Part shown: piece after piece, positions 18,024-25,510 of the stretch
Layout of the letters: the number at the start of each line of letters is the position of its first letter
Position numbering within the stretch: the first letter of the stretch is position 1
Source: Desulfarculales bacterium UBA702
Lineage (GTDB): Bacteria; Desulfobacterota; Syntrophobacteria; Syntrophobacterales; Syntrophobacteraceae
Length of the DNA stretch: 43,683 nucleotides
Assembly (NCBI GenBank): GCA_002298165.1
Contig: DBMI01000022.1
Coordinates: 1-43,683 of the forward strand
Direction: 5' to 3'
The notes under the pieces: model-generated
Database searches by the model: none
What the model saw: only the letters and a program-made list of their open reading frames with translations
What the model was told of the DNA's origin: nothing
Translations under genes and position numbers: made by a program

Positions 18024-18812
18024 TGCCACATAGGTTCAGCCTGGAAAATAGAACTCTCGTGAATGGGGCCTGATTGCGCTTGAAGTTTCGCTTGAAAGCC
18101 CTGAAAGCATTCTGCATCTGGGCGCTCTTGGTTGACTTGGAGCTGTTAATATGGCCACTGATCTTCGGGATAGGAGTTTTACAAATACTCCCTTTCAAAT
18201 AAAAAAATTCGGCAACAAGGGGCAACCAAAGTTGACCAAGCGAGAGTTCTTTTCCCCTTTTTGCCGCTTCCGAAACTCCCATGGGGGAAACCATGCCGCA
18301 TGAGAGCAAAATCAAACCTGTTTGGATTGGGCTCAAAACCCGGACCATCCCAAGGCCAAAGGCATGAAAACTCATTGGATGACGGTCGGGAGAATCAGCC
18401 CAACCACAACTTAAATGTGAAATCATTTTTTTTGCGGTTTGCTTCTGGAGGGACCCCCTCCATAGGATTAATCGGCATATTACTATCAAATGATAAGGAA
18501 AAAAAGGGAGTAGTGACTATTTATTAGATTTACGGTGTAAGAACAACTGCATACCAGCGTTTGGATAATCATTCTTTATCTGAATTTTTGCCCCTGAAAT
18601 TACCTTTTTGTCTATCCGGCATACGAGTACCTGGAATACCTCTCGCGCGCCAGAGACCAATGCCTCACACCGTCATTGCCGGCAAAGCGCATAGCCGTCA
18701 ACTTTACGGAACAAATTGTTTACTAATTGTTATGACGTGGTCTCCTCAGGCTGTTGCCAAAATAGTTTTTCGAGAAATGCCAAGCAAAATTGGATGGCAA
18801 GAACCTGATGAA

Positions 18813-18847
18813 CGTCATTCCCGCAGCGCTTCCAGGCGGGAATGACG
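18813..18847. repeat. REP-like palindrome CGTCATTCCCGC
   Basis: CGTCATTCCCGC (813-824 of the 18-kb block) is the exact reverse complement of GCGGGAATGACG (836-847), with an 11-base loop. Palindromes built on this CGTCATTCCCGC core are dispersed intergenic repeats in many proteobacterial genomes. It marks the space between the lipoprotein gene and the giant gene. Confidence 0.65.
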
Positions 18848-18936
18848 ATGTTCGAAGCTGAGATCTGGATAGTTCATGCAGCCGGTCTGGGGCAACAGCC
18901 CCTCCTGACCGAGTCATACCAAGTTGCGTGTAAGTT

Positions 18937-18999
18937 AATGTAGCATAGGGCCTTGTGCCCGTCCAACTTCCAAACGCCCACAAGGGGCTATGCTACATT
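18937..18999. repeat. Large imperfect palindrome with 21-nt arms
   Basis: Arm 937-957 and arm 979-999 (within the 18-kb block) are complementary at 19 of 21 positions. Each outer end reads AATGTAGCATAG, and the mismatched bases are a central GG/CC pair. The 21-base spacer has no obvious structure. It may be a dispersed repeat or mini-element, or it may help end the transcript of the redox cassette that reads into it. Confidence 0.55.
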
Positions 19000-19136
19000 C
19001 TAGACCTGTTCGATGTATCTGACCTGGGAACTATAATTAAACCAACCGATTTTATTGACCAATATAACAGAGGATCAGATCCTATTAGCAAGATTCAAAA
19101 AATGCTATGCCTGCCAGGATTATAGTGGGTGAAAGG

Positions 19137-19478
19137 TTATTTGGCTCTTTTGAACGACATTTCGCTTGTTCCCGGAAGTGTAATGCGAATCACGTTCTTC
19201 TCGAGGCTGCCGACGATAACCCCGCCGCCCCTGGTATTTACTCTGAGCTGATCGCCTTTCATATACCAGGAAAACGCAACTTCATCATCGCCTACCTTCC
19301 AGAGGCCAACGCCGTTTTCCTTGAGTTCCAGGGTCGTCTCGGTTCGCCTGGGAGTATCACCGGGATCGGCGATGTAGGTGCCGGTATAGAGATCTTTTTG
19401 TCCGCATGACAGGGTGAGTAAAAGAAAACACGACGACAGAAGCCGCAAGCCGCATCCGAACAGAGATTTTCTAGCCAT
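19137..19478 (-). CDS. Small lipoprotein, beta-barrel-like
   Basis: A 113-residue protein with an N-terminal signal peptide and a likely lipobox ending in LSC (LLLTLSCGQKD), so the mature Cys would be lipid-modified. The ~85-residue body (YTGTYIADPGDTPRRTETTLEL...) alternates beta-prone stretches. It is reminiscent of NlpE- or lipocalin-like small barrels, but I cannot assign a family. I chose the ATG at 19478. The longer open frame to 19718 overlaps the MauE gene in a different frame and adds non-coding-like sequence. The ribosome-binding site is weak. It follows the MauE gene by about 106 bases and is probably the last gene of the redox cassette. Its function is unknown. Confidence 0.55.
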   Translation of the reverse strand: MARKSLFGCGLRLLSSCFLLLTLSCGQKDLYTGTYIADPGDTPRRTETTLELKENGVGLWKVGDDEVAFSWYMKGDQLRVNTRGGGVIVGSLEKNVIRITLPGTSEMSFKRAK

Positions 19479-19584
19479 TTCAATAATCCGTAATGTGGTC
19501 CCGTCAAATTGACTCGACCGTCTAAAAACCAGTCCACCTGAAGGCGGCCGAGGGGAACAATTCGTTGATGCTGCGCCGATACAT

Positions 19585-20076
19585 CTAGGAAGATGCGGCC
19601 CGCCTGCCGCTACCTGGTGAAAGACCCAGTTTGGCGAGAAGCATCGGCTTGTCGAAAAGATATATCTGGACACAAAAGGCCAGCATAAGGCCATTTTCAG
19701 ATATCTTCTTCCATCCAATCGGCTCGCCCACAGTATCGTAGCATCCGCAGGTGATCGGCGCCCCCCAAAACATATTGATGATAATCATGGTGTCGAACAT
19801 GGCCAGCAGCAGTCCTATAATCACCACCGCTGCCCTCAGCCTGAATCCTACGATAAGGAACAGCCCGGCCACGAATTCGATCCAGGGCAAAATGACCGCC
19901 CCCAGATTGAGAACGGCATAAGGGATCAGGCGATAATTGGCTATCGCCTCGGCAAACTGGGCGGGATAAGGTATCTTGCTTACGCTCGCATAGACGAAAA
20001 AATAGCCTATGTAGATCCTGAGAATAAGGGAGAGATACTCGCTCGTGACTATCCGCTTCAGGAAGCTCCCGATCAC
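19585..20076 (-). CDS. MauE/DoxX-family redox-associated membrane protein
   Basis: 163 residues with four hydrophobic segments (about residues 15-33, 57-77, 82-102 and 127-142). The start LILRIYIGYFFVYASVSKI is typical of the DoxX/MauE superfamily. A CGC motif (Cys110, Cys112) in the loop before the last membrane segment is the usual position of the MauE redox cysteines. MauE-type proteins work with thioredoxin-fold partners to form or transfer disulfides in the periplasm; MauE itself is required for methylamine dehydrogenase assembly. The ATG overlaps the stop of the upstream CNB-rhodanese gene by 4 bases (ATGA), so the two are translationally coupled. No methylamine dehydrogenase gene is present, so its client is probably a different cysteine-containing protein. 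Confidence 0.72.
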   Translation of the reverse strand: MIGSFLKRIVTSEYLSLILRIYIGYFFVYASVSKIPYPAQFAEAIANYRLIPYAVLNLGAVILPWIEFVAGLFLIVGFRLRAAVVIIGLLLAMFDTMIIINMFWGAPITCGCYDTVGEPIGWKKISENGLMLAFCVQIYLFDKPMLLAKLGLSPGSGRRAASS

Positions 20077-20993
20077 TTGGCCCCCTTTCCCTCAACAGGG
20101 AACCCCATTGATTCCCACGCGATCAGTCCCCCGGCTATTACTTTTACGTCGGTGTAACCAAGCACTATAAGCTTACCCGCAATTTCCAGATCGTAGGGCC
20201 TGCTGATGGTACTGCCGTAAACCAGGATTTCTTTTCCCTTGTTTTCCTCGGAGAAATTCATGAGGTAGACGATATCGAAGAGGGCCATGGGCATGTTGAC
20301 GGCGCCCTTAATATGGCCTTTCTGGTAAAAATTCGAGGGCATCGCATCCACTATCAACGCCCCGGATTTTTCGCGGTGTTGCATGGCATCGGCCGCGCTT
20401 ATCGAAGGGATTTCTTCATCTTGTGCCAGGTAGGGAAATAACGAAACGCCGTTAGGGTTGGCCTGATTGAATGACAGGGCCAGCAGTATGCTCACCCCAA
20501 TCACGAGGAGAAAATCATACCAGGAAAACCGCGATGCCTTCAGTACCACATCGGCTTCCTCATTGATGATTTCCTGGTCCTTAAGGAGCCAATTTCTCAT
20601 CTCCTTCACGAATTTTTTGGAAATTTCCGGAAAATCATTCAGCAGGCGGTCGAATTCATCCTTCTGAAGAATCATCAAGCGCGTCCGGCCGACTGCCTCG
20701 ACGGTTGCGGTTCGAGATTCTCCAGTCAAAAGAGCCACTTCACCAAAGCTCTCGCCCGGCCCCAGTACTGACAATTCTCTTTCCATCCCATGGTCGGGGC
20801 CCACAAAAATCCTGACCTTCCCCGAACTGACGATATAGAAGCCGTCAGCGGGGTCCCCCTGGCGGAAGACTATGCCGCCCGCCGGCACATCGCGCATTTG
20901 CACCACTCGGGCGATCTCATCCAGCTTCTCGGGAGGCAAGTCCCTGAGAACGGGATTTTTCAGCAACTTTTCCTTGTTATCGTTTTCCGCCAT
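20073..20993 (-). CDS. Cyclic nucleotide-binding domain - TM helix - rhodanese-like protein
   Basis: A 306-residue three-part protein. Residues ~12-135 are a cNMP-binding (CRP/PKA-type) domain with the phosphate-binding cassette GESFGEVALLTGESRTATVEA at 80-100. Residues ~158-175 are a single membrane helix. Residues ~197-303 are a rhodanese-like fold (GALIVDAMP, KGHIKGAVNMPM, VIAGGLIAWESMGFPV). The catalytic loop reads VYGSTISRPYD, with Gly260 where the active rhodanese Cys should be. The domain therefore should not carry a persulfide and may be a binding or scaffolding module. If the N-terminus is cytoplasmic, the rhodanese domain lies in the periplasm. The gene starts 15 bases after the TlpA-like gene and overlaps the MauE gene by 4 bases. 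The ligand is unknown. Confidence 0.78.
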   Translation of the reverse strand: MAENDNKEKLLKNPVLRDLPPEKLDEIARVVQMRDVPAGGIVFRQGDPADGFYIVSSGKVRIFVGPDHGMERELSVLGPGESFGEVALLTGESRTATVEAVGRTRLMILQKDEFDRLLNDFPEISKKFVKEMRNWLLKDQEIINEEADVVLKASRFSWYDFLLVIGVSILLALSFNQANPNGVSLFPYLAQDEEIPSISAADAMQHREKSGALIVDAMPSNFYQKGHIKGAVNMPMALFDIVYLMNFSEENKGKEILVYGSTISRPYDLEIAGKLIVLGYTDVKVIAGGLIAWESMGFPVEGKGAK

Positions 20994-21008
20994 TATCTTG
21001 CCATCTGA

Positions 21009-21566
21009 TTATTTTTTTGCCGATGCCCTCAACTCTTTAACGAACGCGTCGAAATCCTTTATCACCCCAACATGGCTGGCGAGCACTTTGCCATCCTTTG
21101 TGGAAATTATCATCGTGGTCGGGGTTGCCACTCCGTCCATCGAGGCCGAGATAGCAAAGGTTTCATCCATGAAGATCGGGAACTGGACCTTGAACTGCTT
21201 GCGGTATGCATCGATCTGAGGCTTTTCGCTGGCAACGGCTATCCCGATCAGCTTGACATCGGAAAGCCCCGCATCCTCCTGGAGCATCTTGTAGAGCTTG
21301 TTCATTACTGGCGCATTGGCATGGCATTGCGGGCAGAGTGCCGAGAGAAATTCTATTATAACGAGCTTTGCTTTTATATTCTCGATCGTGAAAGGTTCCA
21401 TCTCCTTGAGACCGAGGTATTTTTGCACCTGTGCGCTGTCGGGCGCGGGCAAGGTGAATCGCGCCGGAGGCAAATCCTCCCCTGATGCATAGACAACTCG
21501 GCTCTGAAGTGCGCAAGCGAAGCTGAGGATTACCGCAAAAAATGCCAGCACAATCTTTCTGTTCAT
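21009..21566 (-). CDS. TlpA/AhpC-TSA-like periplasmic thiol oxidoreductase
   Basis: 185 residues with a signal peptide (MNRKIVLAFFAVILSFACALQSRVVYAS) and a thioredoxin fold. The redox motif is CPQC (Cys78, Cys81) after VIIEFLSALC, with a conserved cis-Pro segment GVATPTTMI later. Proteins of this type reduce or oxidise disulfides in the periplasm, for example in apocytochrome c and copper-site maturation. The ATG at 21566 has a GGAGAGAGAAG ribosome-binding site; the longer open frame to 21785 has no such support. It is the first gene of a same-strand cassette with the CNB-rhodanese and MauE genes. The residues CPQCH also spell a heme-binding motif, but the thioredoxin context makes a redox-active disulfide the better reading. 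Confidence 0.78.
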   Translation of the reverse strand: MNRKIVLAFFAVILSFACALQSRVVYASGEDLPPARFTLPAPDSAQVQKYLGLKEMEPFTIENIKAKLVIIEFLSALCPQCHANAPVMNKLYKMLQEDAGLSDVKLIGIAVASEKPQIDAYRKQFKVQFPIFMDETFAISASMDGVATPTTMIISTKDGKVLASHVGVIKDFDAFVKELRASAKK

Positions 21567-21801
21567 CTCTTCTCTCTCCGGTTGATTTGATAGAACCCAA
21601 TGATTTTTACCAGGTGGCCTGCGCTTCCCGCTGAAAAACGGTGCCTGGACAGGTGCTACACAATAGGAGATGCTGGCTGGCTCGTCAATCGTAAGATTTC
21701 CGCAACCCTTCATTTTCAAGGTCGATAAAAGCGCCAAAGAATAAAGTGAGCATAACCCGAATTGCCCAGCCGGGTACACTCTCAATTCATTTCGTGTGCT
21801 A

Positions 21802-22758
21802 TTATTCGGCTTTTTTCCTGTAACTCTCGATCAGTTCAGCCGCCCTATGAGCAAGATTGGCCGCCTCGGGTTTTGTAATCTGATCGTCAGCGCCAACTGA
21901 TTGCCCCTTGTGGTATTGTTTGTCGCTTATAAGGGATGAGAAGAGGATCACCGGCAGGTCCTGTAAAACGGGGTCGTGTTTCACGCAAAAGCACAAACTG
22001 TAGCCGTCCATCTGCGGCATCTCGATATCTGAAATGACTATGTCCAAATAATCAGTTACTTTCCTTTTCTCTTTCTCCGCAATTTCTTTGTACCCCTTCA
22101 GCAGTTCGAGGCCTTCACTCCCGTCGGATGCCGTCCGAATCCCAAAGCCGGCCTGTTCGAGTTTTCTGCTCAGAATCTGCCGGATGGGTCCTGAATCGTC
22201 AACTATCAGCGCCTTATATTGTACATTTTCCGGCAAAGAAGGAATCTGTGTTCCCTCGTTAATTCCATATTCGGGGTTTAATTCAGCGAGTACTTTCTCC
22301 AGGTCGAGCAGCAGAATGTTGCGGTCTTCCATCTTCACAACACCGGTGATTGATCCTGACATGCCCGCGAGAATCGGACCGGCCGGCTCGATTTGTTGCC
22401 ACTGCAATCGGTGGATCCGGTTAACTCCGGATACAATGAAGGCCATTACACTCTTATTGAATTCGGCAACTATGGTAAGCGGATTTGGTTCACTCTCCGG
22501 CTTTTGTTTTTCCAACTGAATGGCCAGGTCGACCAGGGGAACGACTTTTTCTCGCGAGATAAAGGTACCGACCAAAGCCGCGGGTGCCATCGGGATGAAA
22601 GTCGGCTTGGGTTTCCGGATTATTTCCACTACCTTGGCGACATTGATCCCATAGCAGCCGCGGTATACCTGCCCGCCGATCATTTCGTCGATGTAGAACT
22701 CGACAATCTCCATTTCGTTGGTGCCGGAGGAAAGCAGAATATTGGTACTGTAAGCCAT
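21802..22758 (-). CDS. cheV: CheV-type chemotaxis coupling protein (CheW + receiver)
   Basis: A 318-residue protein. Residues ~15-165 form a CheW-like domain (YGINVAKVVEII, PMAPAALVGTFISREKVVPLVDL, GSITGVVKMEDRNILLLDLEKVL). Residues ~190-315 are a response-regulator receiver domain. It has the acidic pair in ALIVDDSG, the phospho-acceptor Asp in VISDIEMPQMDG, the switch Ser in LFSSL and the Lys in ITKPE. CheV couples chemoreceptors to CheA, and its receiver adjusts adaptation or acts as a phosphate sink. The ribosome-binding site is AAGGTG, 6 bases before the ATG. No other chemotaxis genes are nearby, so it is an orphan here, as is common for cheV. The gene lies about 235 bases upstream of the TlpA-like gene on the same strand. 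Confidence 0.9.
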   Translation of the reverse strand: MAYSTNILLSSGTNEMEIVEFYIDEMIGGQVYRGCYGINVAKVVEIIRKPKPTFIPMAPAALVGTFISREKVVPLVDLAIQLEKQKPESEPNPLTIVAEFNKSVMAFIVSGVNRIHRLQWQQIEPAGPILAGMSGSITGVVKMEDRNILLLDLEKVLAELNPEYGINEGTQIPSLPENVQYKALIVDDSGPIRQILSRKLEQAGFGIRTASDGSEGLELLKGYKEIAEKEKRKVTDYLDIVISDIEMPQMDGYSLCFCVKHDPVLQDLPVILFSSLISDKQYHKGQSVGADDQITKPEAANLAHRAAELIESYRKKAE

Positions 22759-23352
22759 GGCGCACCTTCATGAATAGCTGATTCGGATTGGCCGCCGCCG
22801 CCCCCGTTCATAGGCAGTGCAAGCAATGCGGTTTTCTTGATTCAGGAACAACTTTTTACTAAACCAGTCGTCGCTGCCGCGATCTCTAAAAAACCGTTGC
22901 GGCGGAGAGAAACAGAAATTTCGAGAGGTCGAACAAGAAACTCAGGAAGACTATGGACAGACTAACTCTCATCAACGCGAGCACATCCTGATTCGAGACT
23001 AGGGCGAACAAAACCGCTGGATAAAGACTGCAAAGACAATTCCAAGCTCAAATTTTCAGCAGCGAGAGCAGTCGGCCCTTTAGACCAGGTATCGGGTCAA
23101 CCGCCTCAACGCTTGAGAAAAATCCGAATTAATCGGAAGAAATCAGGGTTGAGGTTCTGGCGGGGGCCATGGCTCGGGTCGAGAAAGGCATAAAAAGGAG
23201 GCGGCCCGGATTAGGGATCCGGGTGTGGAGCACAGGCCTTGCGGACGCGAAGGAGCATTGGATTTTCCCTCCTGGCAGCAAATCCGCACTATTGGCACCA
23301 GCTCACTGCTCAATCCAACCTGAATCTAGAACTGCTCGCCAGTCCCCGCCAA
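22759..23352. other. 594-base intergenic region, no gene seen
   Basis: It lies between cheV and the carbonic-anhydrase gene. No frame has a ribosome-binding site or a recognisable product. It should contain the cheV promoter reading left. A small TCCGA-ATTAA-TCGGA hairpin occurs at about 23126-23140. I see nothing else supportable. Confidence 0.4.
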
Positions 23353-23910
23353 CTATCTCTTATTCGAAAGCCCTCTCATCTCGTCTTCTTCGAGCTTCCG
23401 CGCCGCAAAATATTCTGCGGCAAGTTCAGCGTAGCCTGACCAACTGGAGCGGATCAGTTCACGGTCGGAGTCAGTTATGCTTCTTTTGACCTTTGCGGGC
23501 GTGCCCATGAGTACCGATCCGGGCGGGGCTTCGAAGCCCGGCGGCAGGAGAGCACCGGATGCGATAATGCTGCCGGCCCCCACCTTGGCCCCGTCAAGGA
23601 TTATCGCCCCGATTCCGATCATGCACTCATCTTCGATGGTGCAGCCGTGCACCATTGCTTTATGCCCGATGACAACGCGGTCTCCTATCTGCAATGGGTA
23701 TTTTCGCCTGGTAACGTGAAGGGTGCAGTTGTCCTGCACGCAGGTATCAGAGCCGATTCGAATGAAATTTACATCCCCGCGCACAACGGTATTAAACCAG
23801 ACGCTGCTCCTGTCGCCGATTACCACATCACCAATCACCCATGCTCCGGGGGCGACAAACACGTTATCCGCAATCCTTGGCAGGGTGCCGCGATAGGCCA
23901 AAATACTCAT
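23353..23910 (-). CDS. Gamma-class carbonic anhydrase family protein (left-handed beta-helix)
   Basis: 185 residues with the hexapeptide-repeat left-handed beta-helix pattern (VVIGDRSSVWFNTVVRGDV, IRIGSDTCVQDNCTLHV, VVIGHKAMVHGCTI, CMIGIGAIILDGAKV). His65, His83 and His88 match the three metal ligands of gamma carbonic anhydrases, so zinc or iron binding is likely. Members of this YrdA/PaaY-like branch are often annotated as hydratases or acyl-transferases of unknown substrate. Carbonic anhydrase activity is therefore plausible but not certain. The ATG overlaps the threonine synthase stop by 4 bases (ATGA), and a GGAGA ribosome-binding site lies inside that gene, so the two are translationally coupled. 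Confidence 0.85.
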   Translation of the reverse strand: MSILAYRGTLPRIADNVFVAPGAWVIGDVVIGDRSSVWFNTVVRGDVNFIRIGSDTCVQDNCTLHVTRRKYPLQIGDRVVIGHKAMVHGCTIEDECMIGIGAIILDGAKVGAGSIIASGALLPPGFEAPPGSVLMGTPAKVKRSITDSDRELIRSSWSGYAELAAEYFAARKLEEDEMRGLSNKR

Positions 23911-25427
23911 TTGCTTTCTCCAGCTTTGCGAATACTTCTCAGGCCAAGAAACCCGGCAACCTCCTTGGAGGCATAGCTTACAAATTCCTGCAACCTAGGG
24001 GGCTCCAGAGCGCCCTCTTTAGGGTTTGGAACCGATTCCGGCAGATCGACCCTGAGAGGTGCGTTTTGAAGCTCATTTTTAGGAACAACTTCGAACTCGG
24101 GCTCAAATGCACCGGTAAAGTATTTATTCTGGAAATCGGCGAATTTCAGCGCGTGAGCAGTAGCATCTAGTATTGCAAGCCGTTTTGGATCGACTTTCTT
24201 TTCCGCGATCGCCCTCCTGATCCCGGCAAGACATTCTCCGCCCTGGGTGCAGGCGATGTGGCCGTTACGGTTGGCCGTGAGCATCGAATCCATGATCTCC
24301 TGCTCGCTTACCTCAATGATGCGCACCGAGTCCTCACCTGCTATTTTCCTGTAGCGCTCGGCGAGCATAATTACACGGGGCATCGAGACCGGGTTTCCGA
24401 TCATCGCGGCCTGGGCGGCGCTCGGGCGAACAGTTACCGGGCGGTAGTGCCTCCTCGAAGCTTCAGGCTCAAGGTAATAGAGGTATACCGGATTGGCATG
24501 CTCGGACTGCACCCCAATTATTGCGGGAAGCGAATCTATGATGTTGAGGTCCAGGAGCTTCAGGAAGCCGGCCATTACCGCAGTAATGTTCCCGGCATTG
24601 CCGATTGGTACCACTACCGCGAGGTGTCCGACCTGATAGTCGAAAAATTGGGCAACCTCATAACTGTAAGACTCCTGCCCCAGGATTCGCCAGGCATTCT
24701 TTGAATTCATCAGCGCGACGGCGTAGTTCTCGGACAGGTGTTCGACAACCTTCATGCAGTCGTCGAAAACCCCCGGGATTTCGATCACGGTCGCCCCGCT
24801 TCCGAGCGGCTGTCCCAATTGCTGCGGAGTGACCTTCCCCTGGGGCAGCAACACAGCCGATTTAACTTTTCCACCAAGATGCGAAGCGTACAGGGCAGCC
24901 GATGCCGATGTATCTCCCGTGGATGCGCATATCGCCAGAACATCCCGCAACCCGCGCCTTTTTATGAGAAAGTTAAGGTAGCTGAATGCGCTCGCCATGC
25001 CCCGGTCCTTAAATGATGCACTCGGGTTCTGGCCGTCATTTTTAAAGCAAACCGAAATACCAGCCCAGTCATTTAAAAAATCGTTTGCCGCAACAATCGA
25101 AGTATGCCCCTCGCCAAGCCATATAATATCCTCGACGGGAATTATCGAACCAATCAGTTCGTGATAGCGGTAAATTCCGCTCAGAGCGGGCGAGTTGAGC
25201 ATTCTTCTGTAATCAAAGATCTGCCGCCACTTGCTTCCGGCAACTTCTTTCAGCCCGTCCCATTCGGCATCTTCGATAAGAAGGACCGCTCCGCAACTTG
25301 GGCAGGTATAGAGAAGCTCTTCGATCCCAAATTGCCCGCCGCACCCAAGGCAGCGATAAAAGTAATTCCCCCGGACATTCGGTACGATATGTCCCTGAAT
25401 ATCAGCGGGGAACTGGTCTATTTTCAT
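23907..25427 (-). CDS. thrC: Threonine synthase with N-terminal zinc ribbon
   Basis: 506 residues. It converts O-phosphohomoserine to threonine using pyridoxal phosphate. An N-terminal zinc ribbon (Cys26, Cys29, Cys42, Cys45) precedes a fold-type-II PLP domain with the SFKDRG motif, in which Lys140 should form the Schiff base (GQNPSASFKDRGM). The phosphate-binding Ser/Gly loop (ASTGDTSASAA) and PIGNAGNITAVMAGF segment are also present. I chose the ATG at 25427: AGGAGG lies 7 bases upstream, whereas the ATG at 25433 is only one base from it. The gene is coupled to the carbonic anhydrase gene and begins 83 bases after the STAND gene ends. No other threonine-pathway genes are nearby. Confidence 0.88.
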   Translation of the reverse strand: MKIDQFPADIQGHIVPNVRGNYFYRCLGCGGQFGIEELLYTCPSCGAVLLIEDAEWDGLKEVAGSKWRQIFDYRRMLNSPALSGIYRYHELIGSIIPVEDIIWLGEGHTSIVAANDFLNDWAGISVCFKNDGQNPSASFKDRGMASAFSYLNFLIKRRGLRDVLAICASTGDTSASAALYASHLGGKVKSAVLLPQGKVTPQQLGQPLGSGATVIEIPGVFDDCMKVVEHLSENYAVALMNSKNAWRILGQESYSYEVAQFFDYQVGHLAVVVPIGNAGNITAVMAGFLKLLDLNIIDSLPAIIGVQSEHANPVYLYYLEPEASRRHYRPVTVRPSAAQAAMIGNPVSMPRVIMLAERYRKIAGEDSVRIIEVSEQEIMDSMLTANRNGHIACTQGGECLAGIRRAIAEKKVDPKRLAILDATAHALKFADFQNKYFTGAFEPEFEVVPKNELQNAPLRVDLPESVPNPKEGALEPPRLQEFVSYASKEVAGFLGLRSIRKAGESK

Positions 25428-25510
25428 GTTCATGCCTCCTGCTTCGAGTCGTTGCCGTAGGCTCTGGTATGATGGGCGAAACGCTTTCATCTATGTCACT
25501 ATTTTTCAGT

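Larger units (their letters stand above)
17975..19136. other. 1.16-kb non-coding region upstream of the giant gene
   Basis: No gene is supportable here. The open frames crossing it have no good ribosome-binding sites, no recognisable domains and erratic composition. It holds the promoter region of the giant gene, a GGAGGG-ACC-CCCTCC hairpin (18447-18461) and the two large palindromes listed separately. Confidence 0.45.

Noticed and set aside
17959..18489. A 176-codon open frame upstream of and overlapping the giant gene.
   Set aside because: No ribosome-binding site, no recognisable domain, irregular composition, and it overlaps the giant gene's start region.
17975..18560. A possible cyclic-di-GMP/cGAMP (GEMM) riboswitch before the multiheme cytochrome, as in Geobacter.
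   Set aside because: I looked for the GEMM core (GGGCAAACC and GACGCAAAGCC-like segments) on both strands and could not find it. A covariance search would be decisive.
21318..21335. CPQCH in the TlpA-like protein matches the CXXCH heme motif.
   Set aside because: The motif lies at the redox site of a thioredoxin fold, where CXXC is a thiol pair.
23169..23489. A 106-codon plus-strand frame between cheV and the carbonic-anhydrase gene.
   Set aside because: It runs into the 3' end of the carbonic-anhydrase gene on the opposite strand and its product looks random.
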